This document shows positions 33,435 through 41,713 of a stretch of DNA of 64,000 nt, piece after piece. Numbering within the stretch: position 1 is the stretch's first letter; each line of letters starts with the position of its first letter. Below the pieces are notes generated by a model that saw nothing but the letters and a program-made list of their open reading frames with translations, searched no databases and had not been told where the DNA came from. Source of the DNA: Crocinitomicaceae bacterium (lineage in GTDB: Bacteria > Bacteroidota > Bacteroidia > Flavobacteriales_G > Salibacteraceae); assembly GCA_002713215.1 (NCBI GenBank), contig PAVO01000004.1, positions 124,001 to 188,000 on the forward strand, given 5' to 3'. Made by a program: the position numbers and the translations under genes.

Positions 33435-34238
33435 TTAGGCAGCGCGCTGCTGTTTAAAAGGGGCGCGTTTCCATTCCCCTTGGATTGCCGATACAGGATC
33501 AAAACGGTTTTCATCGTCCATGCGAGCTAAATACGTTAGTCCCTCATCAGGGTCGATTTCTGCACCGTCATTTTCCCAGTTGATCATGAATTGAATGCCA
33601 TCATCGTTTTTCCATTGATAGTCACTCTCATCGAAACGGATGATGCCGTAATCGTCAGTTTGAAACTCAAGGCGATCTTGAATGAATCGCTCGATGGCCT
33701 GCTTAATGGTTTCGTAGGATAGCCCAGCGTCCCAGTCTACTTTTTTCTTCAGGTTGCCCCAGATAACTTCGCGCTGGTCGTCATTTAAAATGTCGTTGTG
33801 CGCCAATCCGTAAAAGTCATTAGGTGTAAAGCTCACAGACCATTTGTTTTTCTTGTCGATAATAGCCGTGGTAATGCCAATCATGGCAAACGAAAGATCG
33901 GTAAACACATTCTCAGCGTTCAGTGTACGAGTAGCTTCTTCGTCGTCACCAAAAACAAGCTGCCATTCAATCAGCTCTTCGCCGGCCGCGTTCCATGTTT
34001 GCTGAACATTCCAGCCAATTAGCATGTCGTGAGAGCGTTGTTCATTCTGGTTGTTGATATCAGAACCATAGCGCCACGTTACGGTAGCAACGAAATAGTC
34101 CGAGTGGTTAGTGTCGAATTCATAAGGTTTAAATGACACCTCAAAGTGGTAATCATAATCAGCAAAGATGCGAGCGAACAGATCCATGCCTTCTTTTTGC
34201 TTTGCGGTAGCCCAATCAGGTGCAGTAAAGTTTTCCAT
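33435..34238 (-). CDS. unknown 267-residue acidic protein
   Basis: Second gene of the 35188 operon, with AAGGGGAAA before the ATG. It is Trp/Asp/Phe-rich, soluble and beta-strand-rich in the first half (YHFEVSFKPYEF, YFVATVTWRYG). It has no recognisable motif. Adjacent genes of similar acidity suggest a multi-protein complex, which is inference. Confidence 0.65.
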   Translation of the reverse strand: MENFTAPDWATAKQKEGMDLFARIFADYDYHFEVSFKPYEFDTNHSDYFVATVTWRYGSDINNQNEQRSHDMLIGWNVQQTWNAAGEELIEWQLVFGDDEEATRTLNAENVFTDLSFAMIGITTAIIDKKNKWSVSFTPNDFYGLAHNDILNDDQREVIWGNLKKKVDWDAGLSYETIKQAIERFIQDRLEFQTDDYGIIRFDESDYQWKNDDGIQFMINWENDGAEIDPDEGLTYLARMDDENRFDPVSAIQGEWKRAPFKQQRAA

Positions 34239-34249
34239 CGTGTTTCCCC

Positions 34250-35188
34250 TTATAGTTCGATGAATGGTACATAGCCATCAAATAAGCAAACTTGGCTTTG
34301 ATGACGTGTAAATTCGGGTGTTGGTTTAACGCCAATAGCGTTGATGATGCGGTCAATTTCCATGGTTTGAATAGCGCGAAGGATATTAACCATGCCATTT
34401 TCAATGTTATACATACTTGGGTTTTCCGTGACCCTTGCCCAGTCTGCTGCAACCGTTGTGAATCGCTTATCTTCAGATGACTGAAGTTGTGCCAGTGCAT
34501 CTTCACGTAAATACTCTGCTTTGTATGGGATCGTTGAATCAGCTTCCATCCCCTGGAGGCGAACTTGTGATCCCCAGCCGTAGTTCATTGAAGGTGCTAA
34601 TGCACATTCACTGTATTCACCGACATCATCATTAAAGCTTTTGATGGTTTGGGTAATGCGAATTTGCTCTTCATCGTGGTCGAACTCTACGGTCGTCCAA
34701 ATGCCGACATGCATCAATGGTGCATCTTCTGCGCTTTCATCTAGGCAGTGAGGGCAAACTTCTGGTACGTCGCTATCAGCAGCACCGAGAGACCATGTAG
34801 CACCACAGTCAGTGCATCGCCACGCATCAGATTGTTCTTCTACGTTTGCGGTCGGTTCTGACGCCTTACGCTCAGGTCGTGTGAAAATCGGATAAAAGAA
34901 ATCAAGGTACGTGTTATCGTAGATGTGATCTTCAGCACGATTGCACAGTGCTTCTAGCGCCTTATATGCGGCATCAACAGCCGCCTCATTGTTTTCGTCA
35001 CTAAGCGCTTTAAAAACATTGGCATTCTTAACGCCAGTAATGGTTGCACAATACGCGTTGAGTTTAGACTCGCCTAAGCCGGTGCCGAAGAAATTAGTAT
35101 GTGATTTGCCCATAAGGTTAGCAAAAGCGTTGGCACCATCAGGCTGCTGGCTGATCAGTTTACGTAATTGTGATTGAAATTTATGCAT
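34250..35188 (-). CDS. unknown 312-residue protein with zinc ribbon
   Basis: The middle of the protein (about residues 130-165) holds a zinc-ribbon: a WRCTDCGATWS knuckle and a VCPHCLDE knuckle (two CxxC pairs). The N-terminus carries the same short helical LG-type module seen in the proteins at 5310, 50753 and 52693. The rest is mixed helix and strand. A zinc-binding protein that contacts nucleic acid or other proteins is plausible, but no function is known. It is first in a four-gene operon behind a long leader. Confidence 0.7.
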   Translation of the reverse strand: MHKFQSQLRKLISQQPDGANAFANLMGKSHTNFFGTGLGESKLNAYCATITGVKNANVFKALSDENNEAAVDAAYKALEALCNRAEDHIYDNTYLDFFYPIFTRPERKASEPTANVEEQSDAWRCTDCGATWSLGAADSDVPEVCPHCLDESAEDAPLMHVGIWTTVEFDHDEEQIRITQTIKSFNDDVGEYSECALAPSMNYGWGSQVRLQGMEADSTIPYKAEYLREDALAQLQSSEDKRFTTVAADWARVTENPSMYNIENGMVNILRAIQTMEIDRIINAIGVKPTPEFTRHQSQVCLFDGYVPFIEL

Positions 35189-35387
35189 GGATTAATCCTC
35201 ATTAACCGCGTTATCAGAGTTCACCCGTTGTCCATTGCGGCCATTGTGATTAATGCTGCATGGATTCGTTTTTTGTAACGTAAAATCGTTGTGACGTATT
35301 GCCGTACCAGACACCTGGTGGGTGAGGCATTCCGCGCCGTCGTGCGCTTGGCGACATAAAGGCCGTATCACCTAAACATCGAGAATA
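35189..35387 (-). other. long 5' leader of the 35188 operon
   Basis: About 190 nt separate the -10 box at 35388 from the zinc-ribbon gene. On the minus strand the leader contains GCGCACGACGGCGCGG and CACCCACCAGGTGTCTGG segments able to pair locally. No ORF of note is present. With the leaders at 6417 and 37790 it makes three operons with unusually long untranslated starts. Confidence 0.4.
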
Positions 35388-35429
35388 AGTATACCAACAC
35401 GAGGAAAGAATAACAACATATTTGTTGTT
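35388..35429 (-). promoter_or_regulatory. recurrent-palindrome promoter
   Basis: AACAACA-TATT-TGTTGTT at 35412-35429. Minus strand: TTGTTA, 17 bp ending TGG, TATACT (35388-35393). Confidence 0.85.
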
Positions 35430-35454
35430 TTAATGGATTTTTATATGCGCGTCT

Positions 35455-35754
35455 TTATTGCCAATGCGTCAAAAGGGTGAGGGATGTGAGTAGCGAGAGT
35501 GGGGCGCTGAGTGCCGTCCACTTGAGTGCAGTGGCGTAGTTTCGTTCACCAGTGTACTTGTATGCTTTCATGCTGCCGAGCAAAACAAATACGGGATAAA
35601 GCCATGTTGACCATGCCGTCGACCATATGAGCGGATTGCTGGTAGATGTAGGGCTATCAAACAGAAATATGCTTGCGAACAAAAACAATGGCCATGGAAA
35701 AAGGGAAAGCAGTAATGCTGCATTGATGATAATTGTGAAGAGGCGTAGAAGCAT
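35455..35754 (-). CDS. small inner-membrane protein with three to four membrane segments
   Basis: About 99 residues with hydrophobic segments at roughly 3-33, 43-60 and 75-95, and short charged loops. A GTG at 35760 is in frame, but ATG 35754 with AAGGAA eight bases upstream is better. It follows the 35779 gene by 24 bp and is in its operon. Function unknown. Confidence 0.65.
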   Translation of the reverse strand: MLLRLFTIIINAALLLSLFPWPLFLFASIFLFDSPTSTSNPLIWSTAWSTWLYPVFVLLGSMKAYKYTGERNYATALKWTALSAPLSLLTSLTLLTHWQ

Positions 35755-35778
35755 AGCCACTTTCCTTTTATGTTGGAA

Positions 35779-36384
35779 CTACAATCCCAAGCGTTCCATA
35801 GCAATTTCCCGGGCGCGCTTTTCAACCTCTGGCATAAGCTCTGCGGGGAAGAGTTCTCGCATAGCCTGCTCTTTGTCGTAGCTGGTTGGTTTAACGTGTT
35901 GCAAATCCATTTTAAGCTTGTCGGTGAAATAATATTGTTTACCAAGATGTTCTAGCGGATCGAAGCCTTCAGTGCCGGTTTCAGGATGGTAGATGCGACC
36001 GCAATGCTCTTCGTATTCGTCAGTGTAGCGTTCGTACTCTTTAACAGCAGACTCGGACTTATTCATCTGTTCAACGAGATAGACCTCATCTTCCTCTTCT
36101 AAATCTTCGAACGGGATAGCGTCATCATTATCCCAAAACACCCACTCGAAACGAATGAAACCGTGTTCAAGCAGTGATTCCATAATGTGGGTTACATCAT
36201 CTAGCTGGGAGTGTCGACGTAACGAATGAGGGATGAGTAGCGAACCTTCGATATCTCGTGTGTTAATGCGTTCTTTGAATAATTCGAAAACGGTATTGAA
36301 ATCGTCGTCGTTAAGTGGGGTTGCGCCAGTTTTTAGCACTGAGATTTGTTGTTGAAGTTCCATTTCCATACTCGTGTTTTCCAT
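35779..36384 (-). CDS. unknown 201-residue protein
   Basis: Soluble, highly acidic and mostly helical, with no recognised motif. ATG 36384 gives a leader of only about 15 nt behind the -10 at 36399; an internal ATG at 36369 is the alternative, and neither has a strong ribosome site. The operon also contains the small membrane protein downstream. Confidence 0.65.
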   Translation of the reverse strand: MENTSMEMELQQQISVLKTGATPLNDDDFNTVFELFKERINTRDIEGSLLIPHSLRRHSQLDDVTHIMESLLEHGFIRFEWVFWDNDDAIPFEDLEEEDEVYLVEQMNKSESAVKEYERYTDEYEEHCGRIYHPETGTEGFDPLEHLGKQYYFTDKLKMDLQHVKPTSYDKEQAMRELFPAELMPEVEKRAREIAMERLGL

Positions 36385-36398
36385 AACGTAGATAACTG

Positions 36399-36436
36399 AT
36401 TATATACGATTGCCCCACAACAACAAATATGTTGTG
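36399..36436 (-). promoter_or_regulatory. recurrent-palindrome promoter
   Basis: AACAACA-AATA-TGTTGTG at 36419-36436. Minus strand: TTGTTG (taken 3 bp inside the usual register), 16 bp, consensus TATAAT (36399-36404). The opposite arm faces the plus-strand gene at 36505 but no clear -10 is seen there. Confidence 0.65.
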
Positions 36437-36504
36437 TCAAAAATGTATAAATCGGTTACCATAGAAAGGCGCAAGGACGCGTAGTTTGACAAGAAAGGAC
36501 AAGG

Positions 36505-36870
36505 ATGGTTTTGCTTTATTCGACGATCGCCATCGCGGTTGCTTTAGTGCATGTGATCAACGTCATTTACGTGAAGATGCACTTTGAGGGTAATGCCTGG
36601 GTGTTGGCGGCGAAATTGTCGTTAGTGGCATTGCCTATTAACTACTTGCTCAATATTGGTTTTGCCTATTACTACAATCAAGGTAGCAAACTTGATATTC
36701 CATACGGGCAATTGTTGTTTATATCAATGGGACTGTCAGTGATCACGGGATTAATCGTTAATCAGGTGATACCGGGTAATCCTAAATCAACTCGGCTGGA
36801 GTGGATCTCCGTTGGGATTATTTTATGCGGATTGGCATTGAACGTTGTTGCCAAACACATAAAGAATTAA
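36505..36870 (+). CDS. four-helix small membrane protein
   Basis: About 121 residues with four hydrophobic segments (roughly 3-24, 31-50, 65-84 and 97-117). The size and topology are like small multidrug-resistance or EamA-half transporters, but the conserved Glu of SMR helix 1 is not present, so transport by that mechanism is unlikely. AAGGACAAGG precedes the ATG. It abuts the 36901 gene. Confidence 0.7.
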   Translation: MVLLYSTIAIAVALVHVINVIYVKMHFEGNAWVLAAKLSLVALPINYLLNIGFAYYYNQGSKLDIPYGQLLFISMGLSVITGLIVNQVIPGNPKSTRLEWISVGIILCGLALNVVAKHIKN

Positions 36871-36900
36871 ATGAATTCTGTTAACGCAAAGGAATGCATA

Positions 36901-37701
36901 ATGAATAAAGGGATCAATTCAATTCGCGAAGGTATCACGGCTGTCGTTGCTTATTCGTCGGCTATCGTTGCGCTCGTTATATTCTTCACTCAATTGAGCT
37001 TTGGCTTAATACTGGGCGACTTGAATGATACCGGGATGGTAAAGAGGGAAAACTTCAATGTGCTATGGGAGGCTATTGACAACAAGGGTGGTGTCGCTGC
37101 CGTTTGTCAAGAGATCGAACTGAGCGAAGCATCGTGCGAGGCGATTTCGAAATTCAAGGCACTGGAGAACGATCCCGTTGCATTGTCTCGTATTGATGCT
37201 GCCAGCGAGTCTGGCGGTGTATATTTTGCCTATCATGCCATTGAGATAATGAAAGCCAAAAATGTGGTCAACACGGAATACCTTGCTCCCGCCGTACATT
37301 CCCTATCTGGTGTTCCGAGTGATTATGACGCAGAGTCGGTAAAAAGGGTGGCTGACGCTGTCGTTGTCGAGGTTGAAGAGGCAATTTACCAGATAATTTT
37401 AAATGTATCGCTCATGGCTATCCTCATAACTTTCTTAGTGTCGCTGTTACTGGGCTGGATGGTTTCGACACCGTCACTAGTCGATAACATAGAGCAACCA
37501 CCGAAGAAAAAATGGTTTCAGTATTTGCAAGAGTGCAGTCCACAAGTTGCAGCATCATCGCCTCATCGAGCAGTGCAATTATTGACAGGAATGATGCAAA
37601 AGCCAGTCATCAAAAGAGCCTTTACCGTGGGCATTTCATCGGCAGTGACAATGTCACTTGCACCCTTGATCTTATTGCTATTAGCCTACACTTCCATGTA
37701 A
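36901..37701 (+). CDS. unknown membrane protein with a periplasmic loop
   Basis: A frame is open from 36871, directly after the previous stop, but ATG 36901 has GGAATG upstream and starts the natural N-terminus (MNKGINSI). Hydrophobic segments lie at about residues 13-38, 170-195 and 240-265. Between the first two is a domain of about 130 residues, probably periplasmic. No family recognised. It forms an operon with the four-helix protein. Confidence 0.65.
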   Translation: MNKGINSIREGITAVVAYSSAIVALVIFFTQLSFGLILGDLNDTGMVKRENFNVLWEAIDNKGGVAAVCQEIELSEASCEAISKFKALENDPVALSRIDAASESGGVYFAYHAIEIMKAKNVVNTEYLAPAVHSLSGVPSDYDAESVKRVADAVVVEVEEAIYQIILNVSLMAILITFLVSLLLGWMVSTPSLVDNIEQPPKKKWFQYLQECSPQVAASSPHRAVQLLTGMMQKPVIKRAFTVGISSAVTMSLAPLILLLLAYTSM

Positions 37702-37739
37702 CGCATCATTCTTAGGGTGGCATCAACGCCGCCCTACAG

Positions 37740-37997
37740 AACAACATTTATGATGTTTTTGTGTTGACTTTAAAACAACTTTTTTGTTACTATTTAGTTG
37801 TTGCGCAGGACGTATCTACTCCATCAGTCGTAATGTGTGTCACCGCACACGCCGCTCGCCACCCAATAGGGTATTGCATTGCAATCGGCCACTCTGGTGA
37901 ACAACATTCTTAATGACACAAGCCTAACTTCGTTTGTCGTCTGAGATGTTAATTGGCGAGGTTCTCTATACGACAGTACACACGGAGCGAAAGCACT
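37740..37997 (+). promoter_or_regulatory. promoter with two palindromes and a 200-nt leader
   Basis: AACAACA-TTTA-TGATGTT (37740-37757, one mismatch) lies just before TTGACT (37764-37769), 17 bp, TTACTA (37787-37792). A second degenerate palindrome fills the spacer. The transcript would have a leader of about 200 nt containing GTGTGTCACCGCACAC and TATTGCATTGCAATCGG segments that can fold. Geometry differs from the other copies because the -35 is outside the palindrome. Confidence 0.5.
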
Positions 37998-38663
37998 ATG
38001 TCAGCATTAAATGAACGCCAACTGGCCACCAAAATTCACCAAGCCTGCAAAGAAAAAGGCCTAAAACAGTCCGTCATCTTGAATGTCCTCACGAAACACA
38101 AGGGCTATCGCAGTATACAAGCTGCCGACACACCCGCTGTGACGGATGATGGCGTTGACAACAAAGTGGATGTGAGCAAAGAAAAGCTGGCGCTTATGAT
38201 CCACATGCGCACAGACATTTATCGTCACTACCCACAGTACGATCTGTTACCTATCACATTGAGTGAGGTGTTAGATGAACCCGAGGTGGATGCCGGGGAT
38301 AGTTTATTTTCCTTCTTCTTCAATAAAGCATACAGCGACATTTTAGACGTTATACCAGCGCTAGAACGTGCTCAATACCTTTTTGAAAACATCGAAATCC
38401 TAATTGACGCGACAGAAGGCGGTGTTGATTCGAGTGCAAAAGGCTTCATCGCTAACTCTCCTTTGGCAAATAGTAAAGATGCTGAGTTGGTGGATTTTAT
38501 TGTACGAGAGCTGCATGAATGCAGTGAGGGAGAAGATGATAAGCAAGGCTCTCAATGTCAAGCCATGGAGAACGCATATCACGACATTGAATCCCTGCTG
38601 GATGCGCTTAGAACTCCATTTTATGAAATGCAAATTAATCAACTGAAAGAGATGATGTCATGA
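37998..38663 (+). CDS. unknown 221-residue protein
   Basis: ATG 37998 (MSALNERQLA) has GGAGCGAAAG upstream and is preferred to an in-frame start at 37953. The N-terminal 45 residues look like a small helical DNA-binding-type module (LATKIHQACKEKGLKQSVILNVL), the rest is helical and acidic. It overlaps the next gene by 4 bp. It heads the 37998-41023 gene series. Confidence 0.65.
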   Translation: MSALNERQLATKIHQACKEKGLKQSVILNVLTKHKGYRSIQAADTPAVTDDGVDNKVDVSKEKLALMIHMRTDIYRHYPQYDLLPITLSEVLDEPEVDAGDSLFSFFFNKAYSDILDVIPALERAQYLFENIEILIDATEGGVDSSAKGFIANSPLANSKDAELVDFIVRELHECSEGEDDKQGSQCQAMENAYHDIESLLDALRTPFYEMQINQLKEMMS

Positions 38664-39133
38664 CAGTTTTACCCTTTGAACTAGAGGCCATACGACCGGC
38701 TGAAAAAGGTCGTGCTGATTTCTTTAGCTGGGGGCTGTATGACTGGTTAGTTAAGCGTCCCGACCACTTTCGTATTTTTCGTGGTACGTGGAATAACGGT
38801 AATGGTCACGATCCAGAAAACCCAGTGATGTATATCGGCAAGCGTGATATTGACGGTGAAATATTCGGCGCATTACTGCGTCGTGTATGTTCGACTGGTC
38901 GCAATCCAGAATCTCACTGGTACTCCGCTCAACACCATGTCGATGAATGGGAAGATATCACTGAGGAATTCTATCAGCGTTACATGGAGATTGGCGTTTG
39001 CGCCATCCATAAAGATCTGGTGCATAAATGGCTTGAAAGTGACGACGGTAAAACGCGCACTTGCCAATACTGCAAAAAACAGGAAACCAAGCACGTAAAA
39101 ATCGTGCAAGTTGAACAGGTAGAGTGGGTGTAA
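38660..39133 (+). CDS. unknown 157-residue protein with C-terminal CxxC
   Basis: Translationally coupled to the previous gene by an ATGA overlap. It is Trp/Tyr/His-rich with a C-terminal TCQYCKK knuckle (one CxxC) and upstream His/Cys residues (VCAIHKDLVH), so it may bind a metal. No family recognised. Confidence 0.65.
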   Translation: MTVLPFELEAIRPAEKGRADFFSWGLYDWLVKRPDHFRIFRGTWNNGNGHDPENPVMYIGKRDIDGEIFGALLRRVCSTGRNPESHWYSAQHHVDEWEDITEEFYQRYMEIGVCAIHKDLVHKWLESDDGKTRTCQYCKKQETKHVKIVQVEQVEWV

Positions 39134-39153
39134 TGCCCACGTAGGAGAATGCT

Positions 39154-39510
39154 ATGCGCTTGGGTTTGGATTTTGACGAAACCGTCACCCTTGATCCCGA
39201 ATTATTCGGGCAATTAATTTCGTTGTTTACAGCTCGCGGCCACGAGGTCATCATAGTTACCATCAGGCAAGTGTCAAACAACCTAAATGCGGATGTATTA
39301 GCCTTCGCGGAAGAACATCAGGTTGAAGCTATTTTTACAGGCGGCAAGCAAAAAGCGCCGTTTTGTGACAATTTAGGCAAGCATGTTGATGTATGGATGG
39401 ATGATTACCCAGCCGCGATTCCGTCAGTAAATAAATTAGCGGGCATGGCGTTTAGTTGTGTGAAGATGAAAGATCTTAACATTGAGCCAGACGACGAAGA
39501 AGAACGATAA
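39154..39510 (+). CDS. small HAD-like phosphatase
   Basis: The 118-residue protein opens with the HAD nucleophile motif, LDFDET (D6, D8), then VIIVTIR (motif II), a Lys in GGKQKAPFC (motif III) and VWMDDYP (motif IV). All four HAD motifs are therefore in order and in a very compact frame without a cap domain. Such small HADs often act on nucleotide or nucleic-acid 5'/3' phosphates. TAGGAG precedes the ATG. It differs from the HAD-like gene broken by the TnpB element at 3681. Confidence 0.8.
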   Translation: MRLGLDFDETVTLDPELFGQLISLFTARGHEVIIVTIRQVSNNLNADVLAFAEEHQVEAIFTGGKQKAPFCDNLGKHVDVWMDDYPAAIPSVNKLAGMAFSCVKMKDLNIEPDDEEER

Positions 39511-39537
39511 GACTCGGTGGAGTCATAGGAGTAACAA

Positions 39538-40071
39538 TTGGTAGACGAAGTTGATAAGATTATTTCAGAGGCGCACGGGAAGGCAAATGGGTGGAACATT
39601 GACCACTTCAATTCCGGCACGCCTTTTAACAAACACTTTTTCTATGTGGTGGATCCACACCTGGGTATGATACAGATGTTTTCTGTCCACAAAGAAACCG
39701 TACCAGCGTCTACGCCTTTGGCAACTGGCGATTGTGTCAGCGCCGTGGCTCACTTGATGAAAAAAGCCAGTAAGAAGCCACTAAAACCAAATATGGTTAA
39801 CGGTTTGGCTGGTGCTTCACTGCATTACCTCATCCAGACGCAAACGTACAGAATGTGGAAGCAACAAACGGCGCCAGATGACCGATTCCACGCGTTATTG
39901 CTGATTTATCGTCAGGGGGCCGTAGAGAGCCTCATGCGACCAGCGATGCTTAACCCCAAAGGGGCGATTGCTTCGACTGAGGAATTGAAGGGTCTGGTTG
40001 AACATATTATGGGAACCGATCGAGTAAACCATCCCGATTGGTTCAATTTCATGAAGATGAAACTTAAATAA
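39538..40071 (+). CDS. unknown 177-residue protein (TTG start)
   Basis: A TTG start with AGGAGTAAC upstream. The protein is soluble, with a strand-rich N-terminal half (HFFYVVDPHLGMIQMF) and a helical C-terminal half. No motif recognised. It follows the HAD gene by 27 bp in the same operon and is followed by a GC-rich hairpin at 40081. Confidence 0.65.
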   Translation: MVDEVDKIISEAHGKANGWNIDHFNSGTPFNKHFFYVVDPHLGMIQMFSVHKETVPASTPLATGDCVSAVAHLMKKASKKPLKPNMVNGLAGASLHYLIQTQTYRMWKQQTAPDDRFHALLLIYRQGAVESLMRPAMLNPKGAIASTEELKGLVEHIMGTDRVNHPDWFNFMKMKLK

Positions 40072-40080
40072 TTCACTATC

Positions 40081-40099
40081 AGGCCCCGGGAAGGGGCCT
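40081..40099 (+). terminator. GC-rich hairpin between 40071 and 40108 genes
   Basis: Stem AGGCCCC / GGGGCCT with a 5-nt loop and no U-run. The AAGGGG ribosome site of the 40108 gene lies inside the right arm, so the hairpin could hide it and modulate translation; it may also act as a weak terminator. Confidence 0.4.
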
Positions 40100-40107
40100 T
40101 GGATATC

Positions 40108-40497
40108 ATGTCATCAAAAAGCCTTTATAAACATATTGAACATGCTCGGAGCTTGTTCTTGCTGTTAATCAAAGCCTCTAAGCTAAATGGAACACGTGGC
40201 GCGTGTTTGTACAGCTGCGTGTTCTTAAAGCAATACCTCGATAAGTTTACAGATGTTACTGATGCCACCATAAAAGGCGGTTCTGGCCATTGTGGTGTGC
40301 TGGTGGACGGAGAATGGCGTGGCCACTATTGGTGCGAAGGTGACGTCAATGGTGAACCCTGGGTGTTTGATATCACCATCGATCAGTTTGTCTCTTCTCC
40401 GTTTATTTGTGAACCCAAAGATACGCTGTTACTTCAGTACGCTTCAGGCCCTCAAGATGTTATCGATCAGCATGTGCTTGAAATGGGGTTTCGTTAA
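40108..40497 (+). CDS. transglutaminase-like (papain-fold) protein
   Basis: About 129 residues with a catalytic-triad-like pattern: a Cys in a RGACLYSC helix start, a His in GHYWCEG and an Asp in VFDITIDQF, in the Cys-His-Asp order and spacing of compact transglutaminase-like enzymes (including lasso-peptide leader peptidases, McjB-type). No signal peptide. ATG 40108 is preferred to the in-frame TTG at 40099. No precursor peptide or cyclase gene is nearby, so the substrate is unknown. Confidence 0.5.
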   Translation: MSSKSLYKHIEHARSLFLLLIKASKLNGTRGACLYSCVFLKQYLDKFTDVTDATIKGGSGHCGVLVDGEWRGHYWCEGDVNGEPWVFDITIDQFVSSPFICEPKDTLLLQYASGPQDVIDQHVLEMGFR

Positions 40498-40582
40498 CTA
40501 AACGTCTCGCAAGACAATATCAACCCTAGCGGAAAATCCGCCCGACTTGCCATAAACTGTTACGATAACGGTTTGCCAATTA

Positions 40583-41023
40583 ATGGAAAGTATTGTGTTT
40601 ATAGGGATATTCTTTATTGCTCTGAGCATCGCAGCTTTTGCGTACGGGCTTTATTTCATCAATATTGGAAAGCAATCGGAACGGTGGCCGACGGTAGAAG
40701 CCAAAGTGCTTCGTTGCGGCGTATCAAGAGACAGAGAGCCTCACGGCGGCCAACGTCATTCCTTCTACATGTTCTACGAATATGAGATTAATGGTCGGCG
40801 CTATGAAAGTGGGCAATTCACATTCAAACCGATTTCACTTCATGAGCTGGAGGAATATGAAGAGAAGTATCGCGATGTGGAAACGGTTATGGCGCATTAC
40901 CATCCGGATTTCCCGGAGCGTGCGGTTGTTGAAACTGGGGTGGCGAAACGAAACTACGTTGTATTACTTGCGAGTGCATTTATTTTTGCCATCGGCGTGG
41001 CAAGTCTGATCGGGTTGTTTTAA
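40583..41023 (+). CDS. DUF3592 family membrane protein
   Basis: Membrane segments at about residues 3-27 and 125-145 flank a beta-rich domain with the DUF3592 features: WPTVEAKVLRC, FYMFYEYEINGRRYES, and VMAHYHPDFPERAVVE. The family is widespread in membranes of proteobacteria and has no established function. The domain between the two helices is probably periplasmic. It is followed by a terminator at 41031. Confidence 0.85.
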   Translation: MESIVFIGIFFIALSIAAFAYGLYFINIGKQSERWPTVEAKVLRCGVSRDREPHGGQRHSFYMFYEYEINGRRYESGQFTFKPISLHELEEYEEKYRDVETVMAHYHPDFPERAVVETGVAKRNYVVLLASAFIFAIGVASLIGLF

Positions 41024-41030
41024 AATGATG

Positions 41031-41048
41031 GGGCGCAATAATGCGCCC
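41031..41048. terminator. bidirectional hairpin between convergent genes
   Basis: Stem GGGCGCA / TGCGCCC with a 4-nt loop, preceded by TTTTAAAATG. It lies between DUF3592 (plus) and the porin-like gene (minus). Confidence 0.6.
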
Positions 41049-41059
41049 TGTTACCTTGC

Positions 41060-41605
41060 TTAGAAGCGATAGCTTACACTGCCGGTCACCACGTCGTAGT
41101 CACCAATTTTCTCAGCGGAAAGATCGATTGAATAATTGTCATTGACATCAAAGCCGAGGCCCATGGTGATGCCAGATTCCGTTGATGTATCATCGTCACC
41201 AAGAATATCCACACCATTTTGCGTGCCGTCCAGCCAGATTTGCGTCACGGTTGGTTTCAGGAAAACATGGAAGTATTCACAAGGGTAGTAAGTAAGGCGT
41301 AGGCCGAACTGTGCCATGCCGTCGATGTTAAGCTTTACACCAGATTCTTCAAACTTACCTGCGCCAGAACCAATTGCGATCACTGGGCCAAAAGAAAAGT
41401 TTCCGCCGGTATTACGCATTTGATAGGCATGGCTCACTGTTGCCGCAGACAGATCAATGTCATCCAGTTCACTGTCGGCCAGGTAATGGTAATTTACCGC
41501 CATATGATGGCTGGTATTTGCTTGACCTGGGTAATCAGATGCTGCTGAAGAGATGGCAGATGTGCACAAGAGTGCAGTTGCTAATGCAAGTCGTGTTGCT
41601 TTCAT
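41060..41605 (-). CDS. outer-membrane beta-barrel protein
   Basis: Signal peptide at residues 1-22 (ending ISSAA) is followed by alternating beta-strands with aromatic residues and a C-terminal SVSYRF ending, the BAM-recognised C-terminal Phe signal of outer-membrane barrels. The mature length of about 160 residues suggests an eight-stranded OmpA/OmpW-like barrel. AAGGACGG precedes the ATG. Its promoter carries a private inverted repeat (41637-41656), not the recurrent palindrome. Confidence 0.85.
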   Translation of the reverse strand: MKATRLALATALLCTSAISSAASDYPGQANTSHHMAVNYHYLADSELDDIDLSAATVSHAYQMRNTGGNFSFGPVIAIGSGAGKFEESGVKLNIDGMAQFGLRLTYYPCEYFHVFLKPTVTQIWLDGTQNGVDILGDDDTSTESGITMGLGFDVNDNYSIDLSAEKIGDYDVVTGSVSYRF

Positions 41606-41636
41606 AGGATCCGTCCTTAACGTTGTCTTCCTTGAA

Positions 41637-41656
41637 AACGAACTATGTTGTTCGTT
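41637..41656 (-). promoter_or_regulatory. private operator (AACGAAC-N6-GTTCGTT)
   Basis: Perfect 7-bp arms lie between the start codon of the barrel protein and a TATATAA -10 candidate, covering the expected transcription start, a repressor position. The sequence differs from all other operators in the window. Confidence 0.5.
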
Positions 41657-41713
41657 ATATAGGCTAATTTAACACAATATCGTGATCTCAGACCTTGAGA
41701 ACACGCAATTCTT

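Noticed and set aside
40099-40497. TTG start at 40099
   Set aside because: It lies inside the hairpin and too close to the AAGGGG site; ATG 40108 has better spacing.
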